DNA of 64,000 nucleotides from Achatina immaculata (taxonomy: Eukaryota; Mollusca; Gastropoda; Stylommatophora; Achatinidae): contig CM019692.1 of assembly GCA_009760885.1 (NCBI GenBank), positions 51,706,355 to 51,770,354 on the forward strand. The letters are read 5' to 3'. Both the position numbers and the translations under genes were made by a program. The notes under the pieces are model-generated. The model worked only from the letters and a program-made list of their open reading frames with translations. It was not told the origin of the DNA and searched no databases. Shown in pieces: positions 1 through 11,069 of the stretch (the stretch's first letter is position 1; every line of letters begins with the position of its first letter).

Positions 1-311
1 TATTAGTTGTAATACATGTAGTACGAAAGAAATAGTGTTTCTATCAAATTGTAACGCAGAGGGGAAAAAAATAGGAAGCTGTGAAAGCTTCAGCATAAAA
101 AAAACAACAGTTTTCTCCATCATTCCCCCACCACCCCCTCACTTGCTACAGTTTCACTTTTCCTATAACAGAGATTCGTTTTCCTACCCCACAAGCTTTG
201 ATCAGATGAACTCAGTCAGTCATTTGCGTGTCCTACAGCTCTCTTGTAGACCTATCTGTTGTAAGCAAGATGCCCTGCTGCTGATTCATCCATTTGTAGA
301 TTATCAACCTT

Positions 312-312
<1 letters not shown>

Positions 313-359
<47 letters not shown>
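313..359. repeat. (CT)n microsatellite
   Basis: About 23 uninterrupted CT units. Comparison with the 27-kb copy of the same LINE shows the run replaced a CT-rich segment inside the element, so it expanded after insertion. Confidence 0.95.
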
Positions 360-364
<5 letters not shown>

Positions 365-378
365 ACGTATCTTTCCAA

Positions 379-616
379 TTACAGCAAGATCAGAAGCAGA
401 CAAGCGAGATTTGTATGATATTTTCTGAAAAGAGGAAAATTGGAACACATTGTGGCAAATGGAAAAATAGAGGGAAGAAGAGAAAGACAGAAAGAGAAGT
501 TACTGGATACAGTGTGGCTAGGAAGAAAGTCACCGGCGGATCTCATAATCAAATCTAAAGACAGGGAATTGTGGAGAGAAATGATCGCCTACGCCACGCG
601 GCATGGCACTTGATTG
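379..616 (+). mobile_element. LINE family A 3' fragment with TSD
   Basis: A 5'-truncated LINE 3' end ending in ttgattg. It matches the two outer halves of the element at 28100-28645. It is flanked by near-identical 10-base duplications, atctttccaa (369-378) and atccttccaa (617-626). Removing the insert and one duplication restores the minus-strand LINE around it, as judged from the 27-kb copy. Confidence 0.8.
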
Positions 617-1129
617 ATCCTTCCAAGACAGTCTTCTCTAAATTATCATGACGTGTGTCCAAAATATATAAGTTTTCTCTGTTTCATCCTCTTTACTAGC
701 CAGCCTTATTCAATAGTTCTTGTAGTATAGATATAGTTGCTATTTTTTGTGCTCTTGATATTTGAAGAACTCTTCTGTAGCATTTACATTCATTTCTCGG
801 CTGTTTTGTCCAGGTCTCACAGGCATACGTTGCGATGAGAAAGATGCATGCCCTTAATTAAAAATCTTATTTTTTGTAGTTCTGTCTGCTCCTCTCTTCT
901 TTAGTTGTTTTACTTTTTGAAGAACGATAGATGTCTTCTTTAATTTCCCTCATTGTATCTTTATTAGTTAGTAATGATTCAGACTAACTGTGCACGAAGA
1001 ATGATTCGCCAATCCTAACAATGGGGTTGTCTCGGCAAGTTTTTGATTATACTTTTCAAGCGTTCGTCCCACTAGAGTCCGGAGTTCAAGTCATCCTCTT
1101 AGCACTCTTCTGTCTCTCATATCTAAAAT

Positions 1130-3100
1130 GCTGTGTCTACAGTTTACTTATAAATATTTATCTTTAACACTTTATCATTTTCAAGCCTCGTTGCTTTCAG
1201 CTGGCTAAAACTGTTTTTCAAGGATCGTCTTTTTAAAAATTTTGTCCTGCGTTTTATTTATTTATTGTAAAAATAAAATTGACATCGTCAATCCTACCCA
1301 CATCTCTGGAACAAAAGGACGTAAGGGCAAAGAGTAGAAAACCTTTTCTAAACAGATAATCCCACTGCAAGCGTGGTTATGGAAATAAAAACTACAGTTG
1401 AGGAATTAATGCTGAATAATAATCCACCCCCAACCTTGCATATCGGCAGTGAAAACTTATTTAATTTCTCAAAAGTAACCACGAATAAGGCTTGCCATGG
1501 AATACTTTCTATGGAAAATACGCCAAAATGAGACCCACGCATTATGCCTCTAACGATCAGTTTACTGCTCCATGCACAGCGTGGACCAACTGTACTTGTC
1601 TGCACCAACAGCTCATCACATGTATTATGCAGCACGGCTGTCGACATGATAAGAAAATCGATAATTAATGCGAGACTAATTTATTCATTCTTATTTTTGA
1701 AGGTTTACCTCATGCTATACGCCGTGTGGACGGGTTAAATAAATTATGAGAACGTTGTTTCGAATAATATATTGTATAAAAATGGCACATTTTTTACAAT
1801 ACTAAAGAAAATAAGTATATCATTTAATATAATTTCTAAAAAAATTTTAAGTAGTCGTATTTAAAAGAATGATTTAATCAGAATTTTCAGCAGTATTTGA
1901 CAAATAATAAAATAATATATGCACAAGATATTGAATACTCCCTATGGTTCATTATGGATGCAAATTACATGCATTCAGGTGCTTGTACAGGGCCTGGCAG
2001 AACTGATCTTTCGCGTTAAGCTAGTGAAACAGCAAATTTTGCTTGCTCTGAGTCATAACTTAATACTGTTAGGCAGCGGTACTGATTGTAGTGTTGCTTC
2101 TTGCAAAATGGCAATTCAACTTTTATTGTTTTATGTCTGTGAGTATATAGTGTTTACTCATAACGAAATATACGCAATATAAGTATGATAAGAATGGCAC
2201 TTGTAGCTCGTCTAAGTGTATGCCTGTTGCCATGTTGAATTTAGGTGATCTTCTGTTAATCACTGATTGCTTTTTTTTTTTTTTTTGCTTACTTTTGTAA
2301 CATAGTTTGAAGTGAATACTTTGCGTAAGTTAATCGACATGTGTGTGTAAACAAACACTACCATGGGCTATACTAAATAACAAAACAATGGGAACATTTG
2401 TAGGTATATATGTGTGTATGTGAGTGTGTATGCGTGCGTGCATGTTTGAAAGTGCGTGAGCGCAGGCATGTAGCAGACCATCACGCAATGCATACCTTTT
2501 TTCTTCATGAAACAGTAGGCTGTGATGACATACAAAGTAATATATGATGAAAAAACTCTATTCAGTTAATAAATTATGTATTTTAACACTATAGTTATAT
2601 ATAAGGTAAGACATCTGTGGTCTTATTATGACTAGTAACATATAACAATTCTAAGATCTTAATAAGCACATCAACACTCAGAAAATGACTCCATTGATAT
2701 ATTCAAATTTAAGTTATTATTTATTAACTTTCTTAAAAAAATCATTATTCATTCATAGAATTTGTTCTCCTTTCCCATCTCTTGATTTTATTGTTTGATT
2801 TAAAGTCCAAGGTAAAATATCACATGGCTGTCATGCTGCTGGGTGAAACTTACTCCAGTGTTTGTAAATCACAAAATTTTAATGGGAGATAGAAAAGCAT
2901 AATGAAATTTTATCATTTGGAAATGGTGGTTGTCAAAAATACCTGCTACCATGAAACTCATGTCACAGACATGCTGTATGGAGAAACAGAACAACTAAAC
3001 TGCACATTCCATTGCCAGTACAGTGGAAAAGAGTAAACACTTGTAACTCTGGGGATCATTAAAGCCAAAGTAACAGACTTTTTGGCATACCATTATTGGA
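1130..3100. other. No recognised gene
   Basis: AT-rich DNA with a short poly-T run near 2270 and a GT/TG-rich patch near 2400-2460. The open frames of 60-100 codons (1348-1647 minus, 1919-2182 plus) show no familiar domain and sit in biased sequence. I see nothing else to call. Confidence 0.5.
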
Positions 3101-3106
3101 GGAGGG

Positions 3107-3350
3107 TGTCTGAGCGGCAAAGTGGTTAGTGCACTGGTTTCTCGTGGCGAAGGTTGGGGGTTCAAATTTGGCCGGAGGCACCCCAGTCACCCAGCTGTAG
3201 AAATGGGTACCCGACCTCTTCTGGGGTTGGGAAAGGAAAAGGCAGCCAGGTGTGATACTGACCATGTCACCCTAGTGTGCTGACAGGTCAAGGAAAATAT
3301 GGGCACTAACACCATATCCTGCCTCTAAGGCATCACAGGATTACCTTTTT
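3107..3350 (+). mobile_element. tRNA-derived SINE (family alpha)
   Basis: The head resembles a tRNA: an A-box-like ggcaaagtggttagtgc is followed about 40 bases later by a B-box-like gggttcaaattt. The body (gaaatgggtacccgacctc ... gggcactaacaccatatc) and the terminal ttacc recur at 38750-39000 (minus, B box ggttcgaatcc), 43968-44140 (plus) and a split copy at 40909-41915 (minus). Confidence 0.8.
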
Positions 3351-3783
3351 TTTTGAGGAAAATATCCATTCAGACAGATGTAAGTAATGCACAAGAACTA
3401 CTGCATCTACAAAAGAACTACGATTATGGGGTTTGGTCTTGGTTAAACTGCTTATTGGAAACATCCTCAATTTAATTATGCTATAAAACATTGAAGTTGG
3501 AGACTTTGAAAGTTTGAGTATTCACAGCTTTTCGATAATTACGATCCACATTCTTCAGAGAACAGTTATGAACAAAACCTTGAAGTTGTTCAGGATCACT
3601 GCATTTCACAAAGGCACACTTTATAAAAAGAAATTTATTTTCAGTTTTCTTCCTAACTTTTATCAATTCCTGAAATTATTCTTTATTCTCCAGAATCAAT
3701 ATTGGGCATATGGAAGTCAAGACACATGAAAAAGCTCATAACTGATTCACAGGAAAAGTTTGGTGACTTGTTTCCAGAGGCTG

Positions 3784-3876
3784 AAATGTAGAAACAGGCT
3801 GCATGACCAGTCCTAAATGTAGAAACAGGCTGTATGACCAGTCCTAAATGTAGAAACAGGCTGTATGACCAGTCTT
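3784..3876 (+). repeat. Three 31-bp tandem repeats before the W-motif ORF
   Basis: Three consecutive 31-base units starting aaatgtagaaacaggctg at 3784, 3815 and 3846, with only single-base differences. A fourth unit begins at 3877 and runs into the ATG at 3879. The period is not a multiple of three and a TAA lies in frame at 3876-3878, so the array is non-coding leader. Confidence 0.9.
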
Positions 3877-3878
3877 AA

Positions 3879-6800
3879 ATGGAACCAGGAAAAGACCTTC
3901 CAAATGCCATACCAAATGGAGAAGCACCAGTTCTCATTAGTCCTTCACTGCCTACAAATTTTATGCATTTTCCTTCATCGGCTTTGTTTCCTGTAGGATC
4001 TGCATCAGCCTTTGGAAATATTTTATCTGTTCCATTGCTTAGCCATACTCTGTTACCGGCTTTGCAGCAAAAGCCACAGCTTTCCTTGCAGAGTGAACCA
4101 TTGCTGTTGTTTCCTGCCTCGACATTATCATTTGCAGCATCTTCAAGTGCTGTGGTTTCTGCACCCTTACTGAGTCCTGAAACTCAGCCACCCACAGTCC
4201 TGCATTCTCAGCATCTGCATTTAAACAATGCTCAAATGCCATTAGTTCTGAAGCCATCAGATTCACTAATACAGATGGATCAGACATGGAAGACACAGCT
4301 AATAGGGCAACAGTTCATTCTTGTGCCTGTGAGTGGAGAAAATCCCGTACCAGCATTTGAAAAAAATTCAAGCTTAAAAGCAATTTCTGAAATTAAAAAC
4401 AGTCCTGGAAATGAGAACCAATCAGGAAGCAGAAAGAATAGCCCAGTCAGCAGGCAAGATATATCACATTCACAGAAAGATAAAAATAGCTCCACAAAAA
4501 TAAAAATTACGACAAGAAGTACAAAGAAAAAAAATGCATTAACAAATAAATCCACTGTTCAAGAAGAAAATTTAGCACATAGCTCAGCTGGAGGTTCAGT
4601 CTTCAGTACATCAACCAGTGACCTCAACAAATTGGGCGTTGCAGATGTTATTTCTAGCATACCTTCTGGTTGGGAGGTTGTTGGTGTTGCAGGCCTCAAT
4701 CAGTTAATACTAGAGGATCTGCTGTCAACATCCAGACTTTCTCCATCATTAACATCTCTGTTAACTGCCAAGCCAAAAGCATCTAATGCAGAAGCCACCA
4801 TTGAGGTGAAAAATGAAAACAGCCTTTTAACAGAAGAAATCAGGCATAACCTTCATGATCAACCAAGTCTCGTCTCTGTAAATCTCAACACTGCATCACA
4901 GCCGGTCGCCTCTGAGACTGTCATTGATAGATGGCCAACCAATGAACTAACCTGTTCAGTTAAAATGGATGATATTCCATGCACAAACATGATATCTATT
5001 AAAACAGAATATGTGGAGAATGGGGAAAATAATTCTGGGAGTGGTTTAATTGAGTCGGATCATGACAGTAAAGACAGTGGAACTCTAACCAAAGAGCCTG
5101 AAAGTCATATCAATTTATGCCCCTCTGTGGCCGTGACAAACAAATCATCTCAGGAATCCCATTCATCTGGTATTGAATCAGGAAAGGCATTTGAAAATGA
5201 TCATCCATCAGAAGAAACACCACAAATTAAGTCATCAGATTGTGGTTCCAATAACATTCAGTCTCCTTTCGCAGACAGCAAGTGGACTATCATAGGCCTG
5301 ACATCTCTGCCATCGCAGCCTACCACAAACACTGTAACAGTAAGTCAGACAGACAGTGCAGATTTTGAGCAAATTTCAGAAAACAAGCATTATTCTGCCG
5401 CATCAACAGACTTATTTTCAACAACTAATACAACAATACTTAAAATTCCTCTTTGTTCGACTTCAATTTTATCTTCTAAACAGGAAAAGAGTACCAGCAG
5501 TGTTGGGAAATCATCTTTACATGAAGACAGTGGAAGTTCACCTCTTTCATTAGTTGTAACTGATGGTAGTACATCAAGCAATGATGCTGATTTATCCAGC
5601 AGTAGTAAATCTGAAGATATAAAATGGACCATTGTTGGTGTGGTGGGGTCATCTTTGATGGATTCCTGTTCACTAAATCCATCAGCTTCATCTGCTTCTG
5701 AATTGTTGGGAAATTCTTGTCCTACCATTTCTCCCTCTGTTCCATCAGCCAGGCAAGAAACTATGATGAAAAGTCAACTGTTAAAAATGCTATCTTCATC
5801 ATCATCAAGTAGCACATGTATAAGTCCTCCACTGACTTCATCAAAAGGTCAGTTACATTCTGAAATATGTGGAAAGAGGAAATCAAAATTACAAGAGAAA
5901 CCAAGAAGTCCCCAAAGACAAGATCTTCAGTAAATGGTGATGATGCCAAGCTGGTCCATACAAGTCCACCACCACAGAGCCAGTGGAAAGTTGTAGGGAT
6001 TACTCAGTTAGGGATTCCGCCTAGCCCAGCTAGTGCTGTTGTCCCTCTGCCCCAGTTAAATCCAGCTTCTCCAGTACTGTCGGTGCCATTTCTCGTTTCA
6101 GCTGAATCAAGTTCATTACTTTCTAACACAACTACAGGAACCACCAGCATCATCACACAGACGACTGGAACCACATCATCGTCCAACCTCTTATCCCAGT
6201 TATCAACAGCATCAACTTTGCTCTCCACACCAACCATGCCATTTCCAGTTTTTGGTTTGGATAGAATTTCATGCAACACTCCCATAACTCTCTCCCCACC
6301 ATCCCCATTCTTGACTCCTGCCTCCCCTCCCAGTGTACAGGTGCTGCAAGATATAGCCCAACAACAAAATCTCAGTCAGTTTATAAAGAATCAACTGACT
6401 GCATGTCAGAGTCCTGTCAGTTCATTAACTCAAAATGACAACAGTCAGTGGAATGTTGTAGGTGTTGTAGCCAACAATCACGTGTCTCTGCTGAGTCCAG
6501 TTCATGGCAGTCCTCAAGTCATAAATACAGTAGCAACGATTTCAAAGCCCAGTTCACAGGATACAACGCAACATATTTTACCTGTCCCATCAGCCCAAAA
6601 CATAAAGTCGAAACAAAATATTTCCAGCTATGATGGAAAAAAGATAATTAAGCCAGGAACAGCGAATAAAAGTGGAACCATAAGACAGTCTCTTGCTTCA
6701 AGATTTGATGACCAGGACAGCAAGCATTATAATTTAAAGTGTAAGGGTCAAGTGAATAGACATCAGCAGGAGTCCCCAAAAATTAAGAAAAATACAGTCT

Positions 6801-7288
6801 CTAATCTTTTGAGAATGAAACGAATGCAGCAAAGAACAAGTGAAAATGTGTGTTCTGAAGTGAAAGAACAAATTTATGAAGAGCTGCAGGATTTTTCTGA
6901 AGCATCTTGTCCAGTTCCACAGAAAAAGCCTAAAACAAGGTCTCTGCGATCATATGCAGGAAATCGTAAAATATTTACAAGAATGCAGAGTAAAACATTT
7001 AACGAAAATCTGAAGAGTGGAACTCAAATTCCTGCAGTTTGTTGCGAGTCAGAAGATGGAGAAGATCAAGAAATACAAACCAGTACAACATCAGTGAGTT
7101 CTCGAAAGATTGATGGCAGAGCTACTGACATGTCAGAGATTGTGGAGACATTAATGTTAATGTAGGAAGCTCCGTGGCTAATGTTGAGGCACAGTCATCT
7201 TCCAGACGGAGAAAATTGAAAGTACCAAGAAAAATGGTGGCTGATTTGGATTACCATCCTTTTGACAGTTCTTCCGATAGTAACTGAC
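3879..7288 (+). CDS. Ser/Thr-rich protein with five W-x-(I/V)-(I/V)-G motifs; frame broken twice
   Basis: I do not recognise this gene. Frame 1 runs 3879-5933 (684 codons, opened by an ATG just after an in-frame TAA). Frame 2 is open 5864-7165. A third frame continues to a stop at 7286-7288 and encodes a basic C-terminus (SSSRRRKLKVPRK) ending in an acidic/Ser tail (DSSSDSN). The product is low-complexity, rich in Ser, Thr, Pro and Gln, with basic patches. A motif recurs at tgg codons 4671 (GWEVVGV), 5283 (KWTIIGL), 5625 (KWTIVGV), 5984 (QWKVVGI) and 6449 (QWNVVGV); the last two lie after the first frame change, so both ORFs belong to one gene. The composition suggests a nuclear scaffold or transcriptional regulator, but no known domain is visible. 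Both frame changes are net losses of one base. It is either a broken retrocopy or a real gene with sequence errors in short runs. Confidence 0.6.
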
Positions 7289-7403
7289 ACTGTTCACAGT
7301 GGAGGAGGAGTGATTCTAAATAAGCATAATTTATTCCTTGTACAGGACAGTAGCAAGTGCTTAAGAGGACATTCATTAAACCAAATGGTAATCTAGCCAT
7401 ATA

Positions 7404-7409
7404 AATAAA
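7404..7409 (+). promoter_or_regulatory. Candidate polyadenylation signal (AATAAA)
   Basis: An AATAAA lies 116 bases after the last stop of the W-motif gene. Two more lie near 7587 and 7597. No long genomic A-tract follows, so a poly(A) tail marking a retrocopy is not evident. Confidence 0.4.
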
Positions 7410-7964
7410 GAGTAAAAAAGGCATACTGTAAAATTATGTGACTGCTTCAATTTGAACAAGAGATGGGAGGCCTTAATTGGCTCCGACAATGATGATACAG
7501 CTAAAATGTGAGGTGACACTATGAGAGCAGGCTTGAAAGTTTTGCCTCAGTTTCAGTCTAGAGAAGCCCACTGAGTGAAGTCATGGAATAAAACAAAAAT
7601 AAAGCTTTGCCTTTTAATTGTAAAGTTAAATAATTATTTCTTGACAGTCTCCCCCCAACCTCAGTACATTTCTGTCAGTACATCACAGGTTTAGAGAGAC
7701 CATAGCAGTCAAAGCCAATCACAGTTTGTCACTCAGATATGCCTTTCTCACTTTTTCATATATAAACTTCATTACCAAACATCTAAGATTAGTCATATCA
7801 ACACTCTCAGCCCTATAAATGCTTAGTCTTTGTTGAATGATGGTAGTAGCAGTCTTCACAGCAGTGACAAATGTGCCATCAACATGTTGTTTGATTTGCA
7901 CTGTCTTGCATTTTGACCTACACTGCCCAAAATGGTGGAATACTGAGTGGAGTCAGTATTATCC

Positions 7965-8185
7965 ACTTTTAGAATATTCTACAGTAAAATGATTTAACAC
8001 AGTGTTGTATGGTTAGAATTTTTAAGAAAATTAACAAAGCACTTGACAAGATAATTATGTGGCATTTTTCTTTCATGTCGAAAGCGCTTTTTCTGCTATT
8101 TTTCAAATGCTAATCGCACAACACTGTGCTAAATCACTTTACTGCATGAAAGCTTTGTTGTTTTTCATTAGAATATTCCAGAGTA
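7965..8185. repeat. Imperfect inverted repeat (foldback)
   Basis: The left arm near 7968-8016 (gatttaacacagtgttg) pairs with the right arm near 8108-8182 (caacactgtgctaaatc). Both arms also share an outer gaatattc block. The right arm has about 25 extra bases. No transposase is inside. Confidence 0.6.
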
Positions 8186-8214
8186 GGTAAAGTTTTTCAG
8201 CCTGCCTTTGTACA

Positions 8215-8450
8215 TTCAGTCAGCCAGTCATTTGCATGTCCATTGCGGAACTTTGCCTATTTAACAGCTCTCTTGTAGGCTTCTTGGTTGTCAGAATACT
8301 TACGTTTTCTCTGTTTAATCTTCTTTACTAGCCAATCTTCTTCAATATTAAGATATTGTAATATGGATATATTTGTTCTTTTTTTTTTGTGTCCATGATA
8401 TTTGAAGAACTCTTCTATAGCATTTACATTCAATGGCCTTTGTACACTTC
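8215..8450 (-). mobile_element. LINE family C 3' fragment
   Basis: The minus strand is open over 8257-8472 and encodes the RT tail (motifs KRTNISILQ and NIEEDWLVKK). It ends to the left at the catttgcatgtcc block followed by a (TGAC)n-like tail. It lacks the middle part seen at 27205-27600. Confidence 0.7.
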
Positions 8451-8837
8451 TGTGAATTAATATTATAAACACAATTAATATTTATGAATGGTGACTTATT
8501 CCTAACAAACATCTCAAATTTTTTTCTTTAAATTTTTAATAACAAGATGATAAGAAATTACTTAAATCCTATATAGGTTAGTATCAAATTCAAATTATAG
8601 TATATATTCGACAGTTTAATTTTATATGCTAAATCTCGGTTTCTTGTTGTCAGTTGCTGAATATACCTCTTTCCAGGGAAATCCAACTTTTCTGTGGTGC
8701 TGACATGAGTGTAGGTGAGCCTGATTAATTGCCCTCGAGAGTAACTTTGTGTCACACAGTGTGTGGAAGGTTGTTGGTGCACAGTGACTGAGCTTAGCTT
8801 TCCACAGAAGGATCTGGTTATAGTGAAATCTAAACAT

Positions 8838-8884
8838 GTAACAGATCTGCAGCAGTGGGCCTTAAAGGCTTGAAATGTTGGAGT

Positions 8885-8918
<34 letters not shown>
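8838..8918 (+). mobile_element. Short LINE-like 3' end with (GA)n tail
   Basis: The phrase ctgcagcagtgggcctta resembles the end of the degenerate LINE near 12150 (ctgcagcagtgggcttta). Here it runs into (GA)n at 8888-8918. Too short to place with certainty. Confidence 0.4.
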
Positions 8919-8920
<2 letters not shown>

Positions 8921-8995
8921 TAACAGTTATTTTGCGTCCATTGATAAGTGTTTTCATAAATGTGTAGTTGAAAAAAGAAACTTGTATTTGTTCTT

Positions 8996-9009
8996 CCCCC
9001 CCCCCCCCC
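8996..9009. repeat. C homopolymer
   Basis: Fourteen C in a row. A similar run of 13 lies at 43597-43609. Confidence 0.9.
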
Positions 9010-9384
9010 ATTCATCCATCTGTTCTATTTGGGTATCCATTTTTACAACTGGTCAGTTGGAGAGCACTAGTAGCTGGTCTTTGGACCCACAGTGTTCTGG
9101 GTTCTGGGTGAGAAGACAGTCAGCATCGGTTACCATATTTACACTCTACATTTTGAATGTTTCCTCATTGTTCCAACTTTGAAAAATGATATATACTTTT
9201 GTTTTTCAACATGGCAGGGATAGCCATCATGTTTATGACCCAAAGCAAACAAAACCAGATCCTGTTTCCATGCAGTACTTTGTACAAGGTGCTACATTAC
9301 AGTGTTCTAACAAGGGCTCATGGGGACTGATACAGTCCATGAGATGATTACGTTTTTCTGGAAAACCTCTTTTGTAGGTTCCTA

Positions 9385-9718
9385 CACACAGAATGGAAAG
9401 CCACTACAGTACACTCCTTATCTAATGCACTCCATAAAGAATGGAAAGTCACTAAAGTACACTCCTTATGTAAAACGCACTCCATAAGGAATGGAAAGTC
9501 ACTACAGTACACTCTTTATGTAATGCACTCCATGAAGAATGGAAAACCACTTGATACAAACCTTATTTAATCCACTCCACAAAGAATGGAAAACTACTAC
9601 AGTACACTCTTTATATAATGCACTCCACAAATAATTGAAAGCTGCAACATGACACTTCCTATTCAGTGAACTCCACAAAGAATGGAAAGCCACAACAGTA
9701 CACTCTTTATTCAAAGCA
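9385..9718. repeat. ~48-bp minisatellite, about 7 units
   Basis: Units carry gaatggaaag and the phrases gcactccayaaa and agtacactc. The start-to-start distance of gaatgg is 47-50 bases. Units have diverged. Open frames across it are a by-product of the repeat. Confidence 0.85.
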
Positions 9719-10080
9719 TTACCTGTATTTGCCACCTTGACATCAGCCTTTGGGAAGATCATACAGCAACTGTATGGTACACAAGCTTTCATACATGAAA
9801 TTGTCAGAGACTGACTTTGCTAAATGTTTTTATTGTATCTAAGAGCAAAGACAAAACAGTTTTTGTAAATATTGCATATTATGTTAAAAAAAATCATAAT
9901 ATATTTCCTTCTTGTATATGTATATAATAAGTGTGTCTGCACATATTTAAACAAATGCATATTGGAATACTATTTTTGGGGGTTAATTCATGACTTTGGA
10001 TTATTAAAAAAAATGAGGTTGCTGAATTAAAGAAAAACTATTATCCTTAAAAGGTACATACTTCAGAAGTGCAGTGTTGT

Positions 10081-10485
10081 TCCAGCTCCTTGGAGCAGCG
10101 AGCAGGATAGTGTGATGCTGTTGTTCCAGCTCCCTGGAGCAAGCGAGCAGGATAGCGCGATGCTGTTGTTCCAGCTCCCTGGAGCAAAAGCGAGCAGGAT
10201 AGCGCGATGCTGTTGTTCCAGCTCCCTGGAGCAAGCGAGCAGGATAGCGCGATGCTGTTGTTCCAGCTCCCTGGAGCAAGCGAGCAGGATAGCGCGATGC
10301 TGTTGTTCCAGCTCCCTGGAGCAAGCGAGCAGGATAGCTCGATGCTGTTGTTCCAGCTCCCTGGAGCAAGCGAGCAGGATAGCGCGATGCTGTTGTTCCA
10401 GAGCAAGCGAGCAGGATAGCGCGATGCTGTTGTTCCAGCTCCCTGGAGCAAGCGAGCAGGATAGCGCGATGCTGTTGTTCCACCA
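10081..10485. repeat. 45-bp minisatellite, about 9 units, GC-rich
   Basis: The unit contains ggagcaagcgagcagg and gatgctgttgttcc. Most units are exactly 45 bases; one near 10400 lacks the ctccctgg segment. Because 45 is a multiple of three and the unit has few stops, several overlapping ORFs of 70-215 codons appear on both strands. They are repeat artefacts. The array abuts the 5' end of a LINE family B fragment. Confidence 0.9.
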
Positions 10486-10678
10486 AGATGGACACCACAG
10501 GGGAACAGAAGTAAGGGTAGACCAGAGGAGACACGGAGAAGAATAACAGAGATGATGTTGAGCAATAGAGGGCACATTTTAGAGAACGGGACAAAAAAGG
10601 CAAAGGACGTTTGTGGAAAACCCTTGCGGAAGCCCCATGTGTCCTGGGCACTCAAGGTTCAGAGAGACACAGAGAGAG
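10486..10678 (+). mobile_element. LINE family B 3' fragment
   Basis: Matches the 3' end of the LINEs at 28240-28504, 47286-47641 and 55993-56889, from atggacaccacaggggaac to gttcagagaga. The ORF is broken here and the GA tail is interrupted (agagacacagagagag). Confidence 0.75.
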
Positions 10679-10727
10679 TGGGGTTAAAAAAAAAAACCAG
10701 GAAAAAGTACAACAAAGTTTCTTCAGC

Positions 10728-10803
10728 AGACTCCACTGGCATGGGGATTATACTGATCCCTGGCTCATTAGCCAGGATAAGCCTGTCACTAAGGTTAGTG
10801 ATA
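10728..10803 (+). repeat. Dispersed repeat family delta, partial
   Basis: The core (agcagactccac, then tagccagg and ttagtgata) matches 19902-20150 (plus) and 53525-53707 (minus). No tRNA head or ORF is visible, so its class is unknown. Confidence 0.5.
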
Positions 10804-10963
10804 GAGAAGTGGGACAGAATCTTAGTCTGCTTTTGTTGACCAACCTTGACATGAGCAATGGGTTGTTGATCACTGCATTCAACTTCATTGGCGCTTCCCC
10901 CCCCCCTCCTTTCCACATAGTTAAATATACAAACTTGCCTGATAAGTCTTCTTTGTATACATT

Positions 10964-11065
10964 GTCTGTCTCTATCTGCAGTCCTGTCTCGTGGATAAAT
11001 TTCACTGTTTGTCTGATAGTAAATAAATCATTAAGCTGTGTGAACCAATTTCTAAGCACATGAAT
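10964..11065 (-). mobile_element. I/Nimb-type LINE 3' fragment
   Basis: On the minus strand the sequence around acaggactgcagata matches the last ~100 bases of the full-length LINE at 31628-36116 (peptide motif TVKFIHETGLQI). The terminal (GAA)n has decayed. Confidence 0.65.
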
Positions 11066-11069
11066 GATG

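Larger units (their letters stand above)
208..1120 (-). mobile_element. LINE fragment (family C, RTE-like tail), interrupted
   Basis: Read on the minus strand this is the 3' end of a non-LTR retrotransposon ORF: the reverse-transcriptase tail and the basic stretch after it. The same sequence recurs on the minus strand at 8215-8450, 27205-27600 and 49165-49380. The family ends in a tetranucleotide tail, (TGAC)n or (TGAA)n, just left of the conserved catttgc block. This copy is split at 379-616 by another LINE fragment and carries a (CT)n expansion at 313-359, at the place where the 27-kb copy encodes a Lys/Arg run. The right-hand limit is approximate and the ORF is full of stops. Confidence 0.7.

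Noticed and set aside
310..558. ORFs over the (CT)n run
   Set aside because: Dipeptide-repeat frames from the microsatellite and LINE debris.
10004..10655. Overlapping ORFs up to 215 codons on both strands
   Set aside because: They follow from a stop-poor 45-bp repeat whose length divides by three; no conserved domain.
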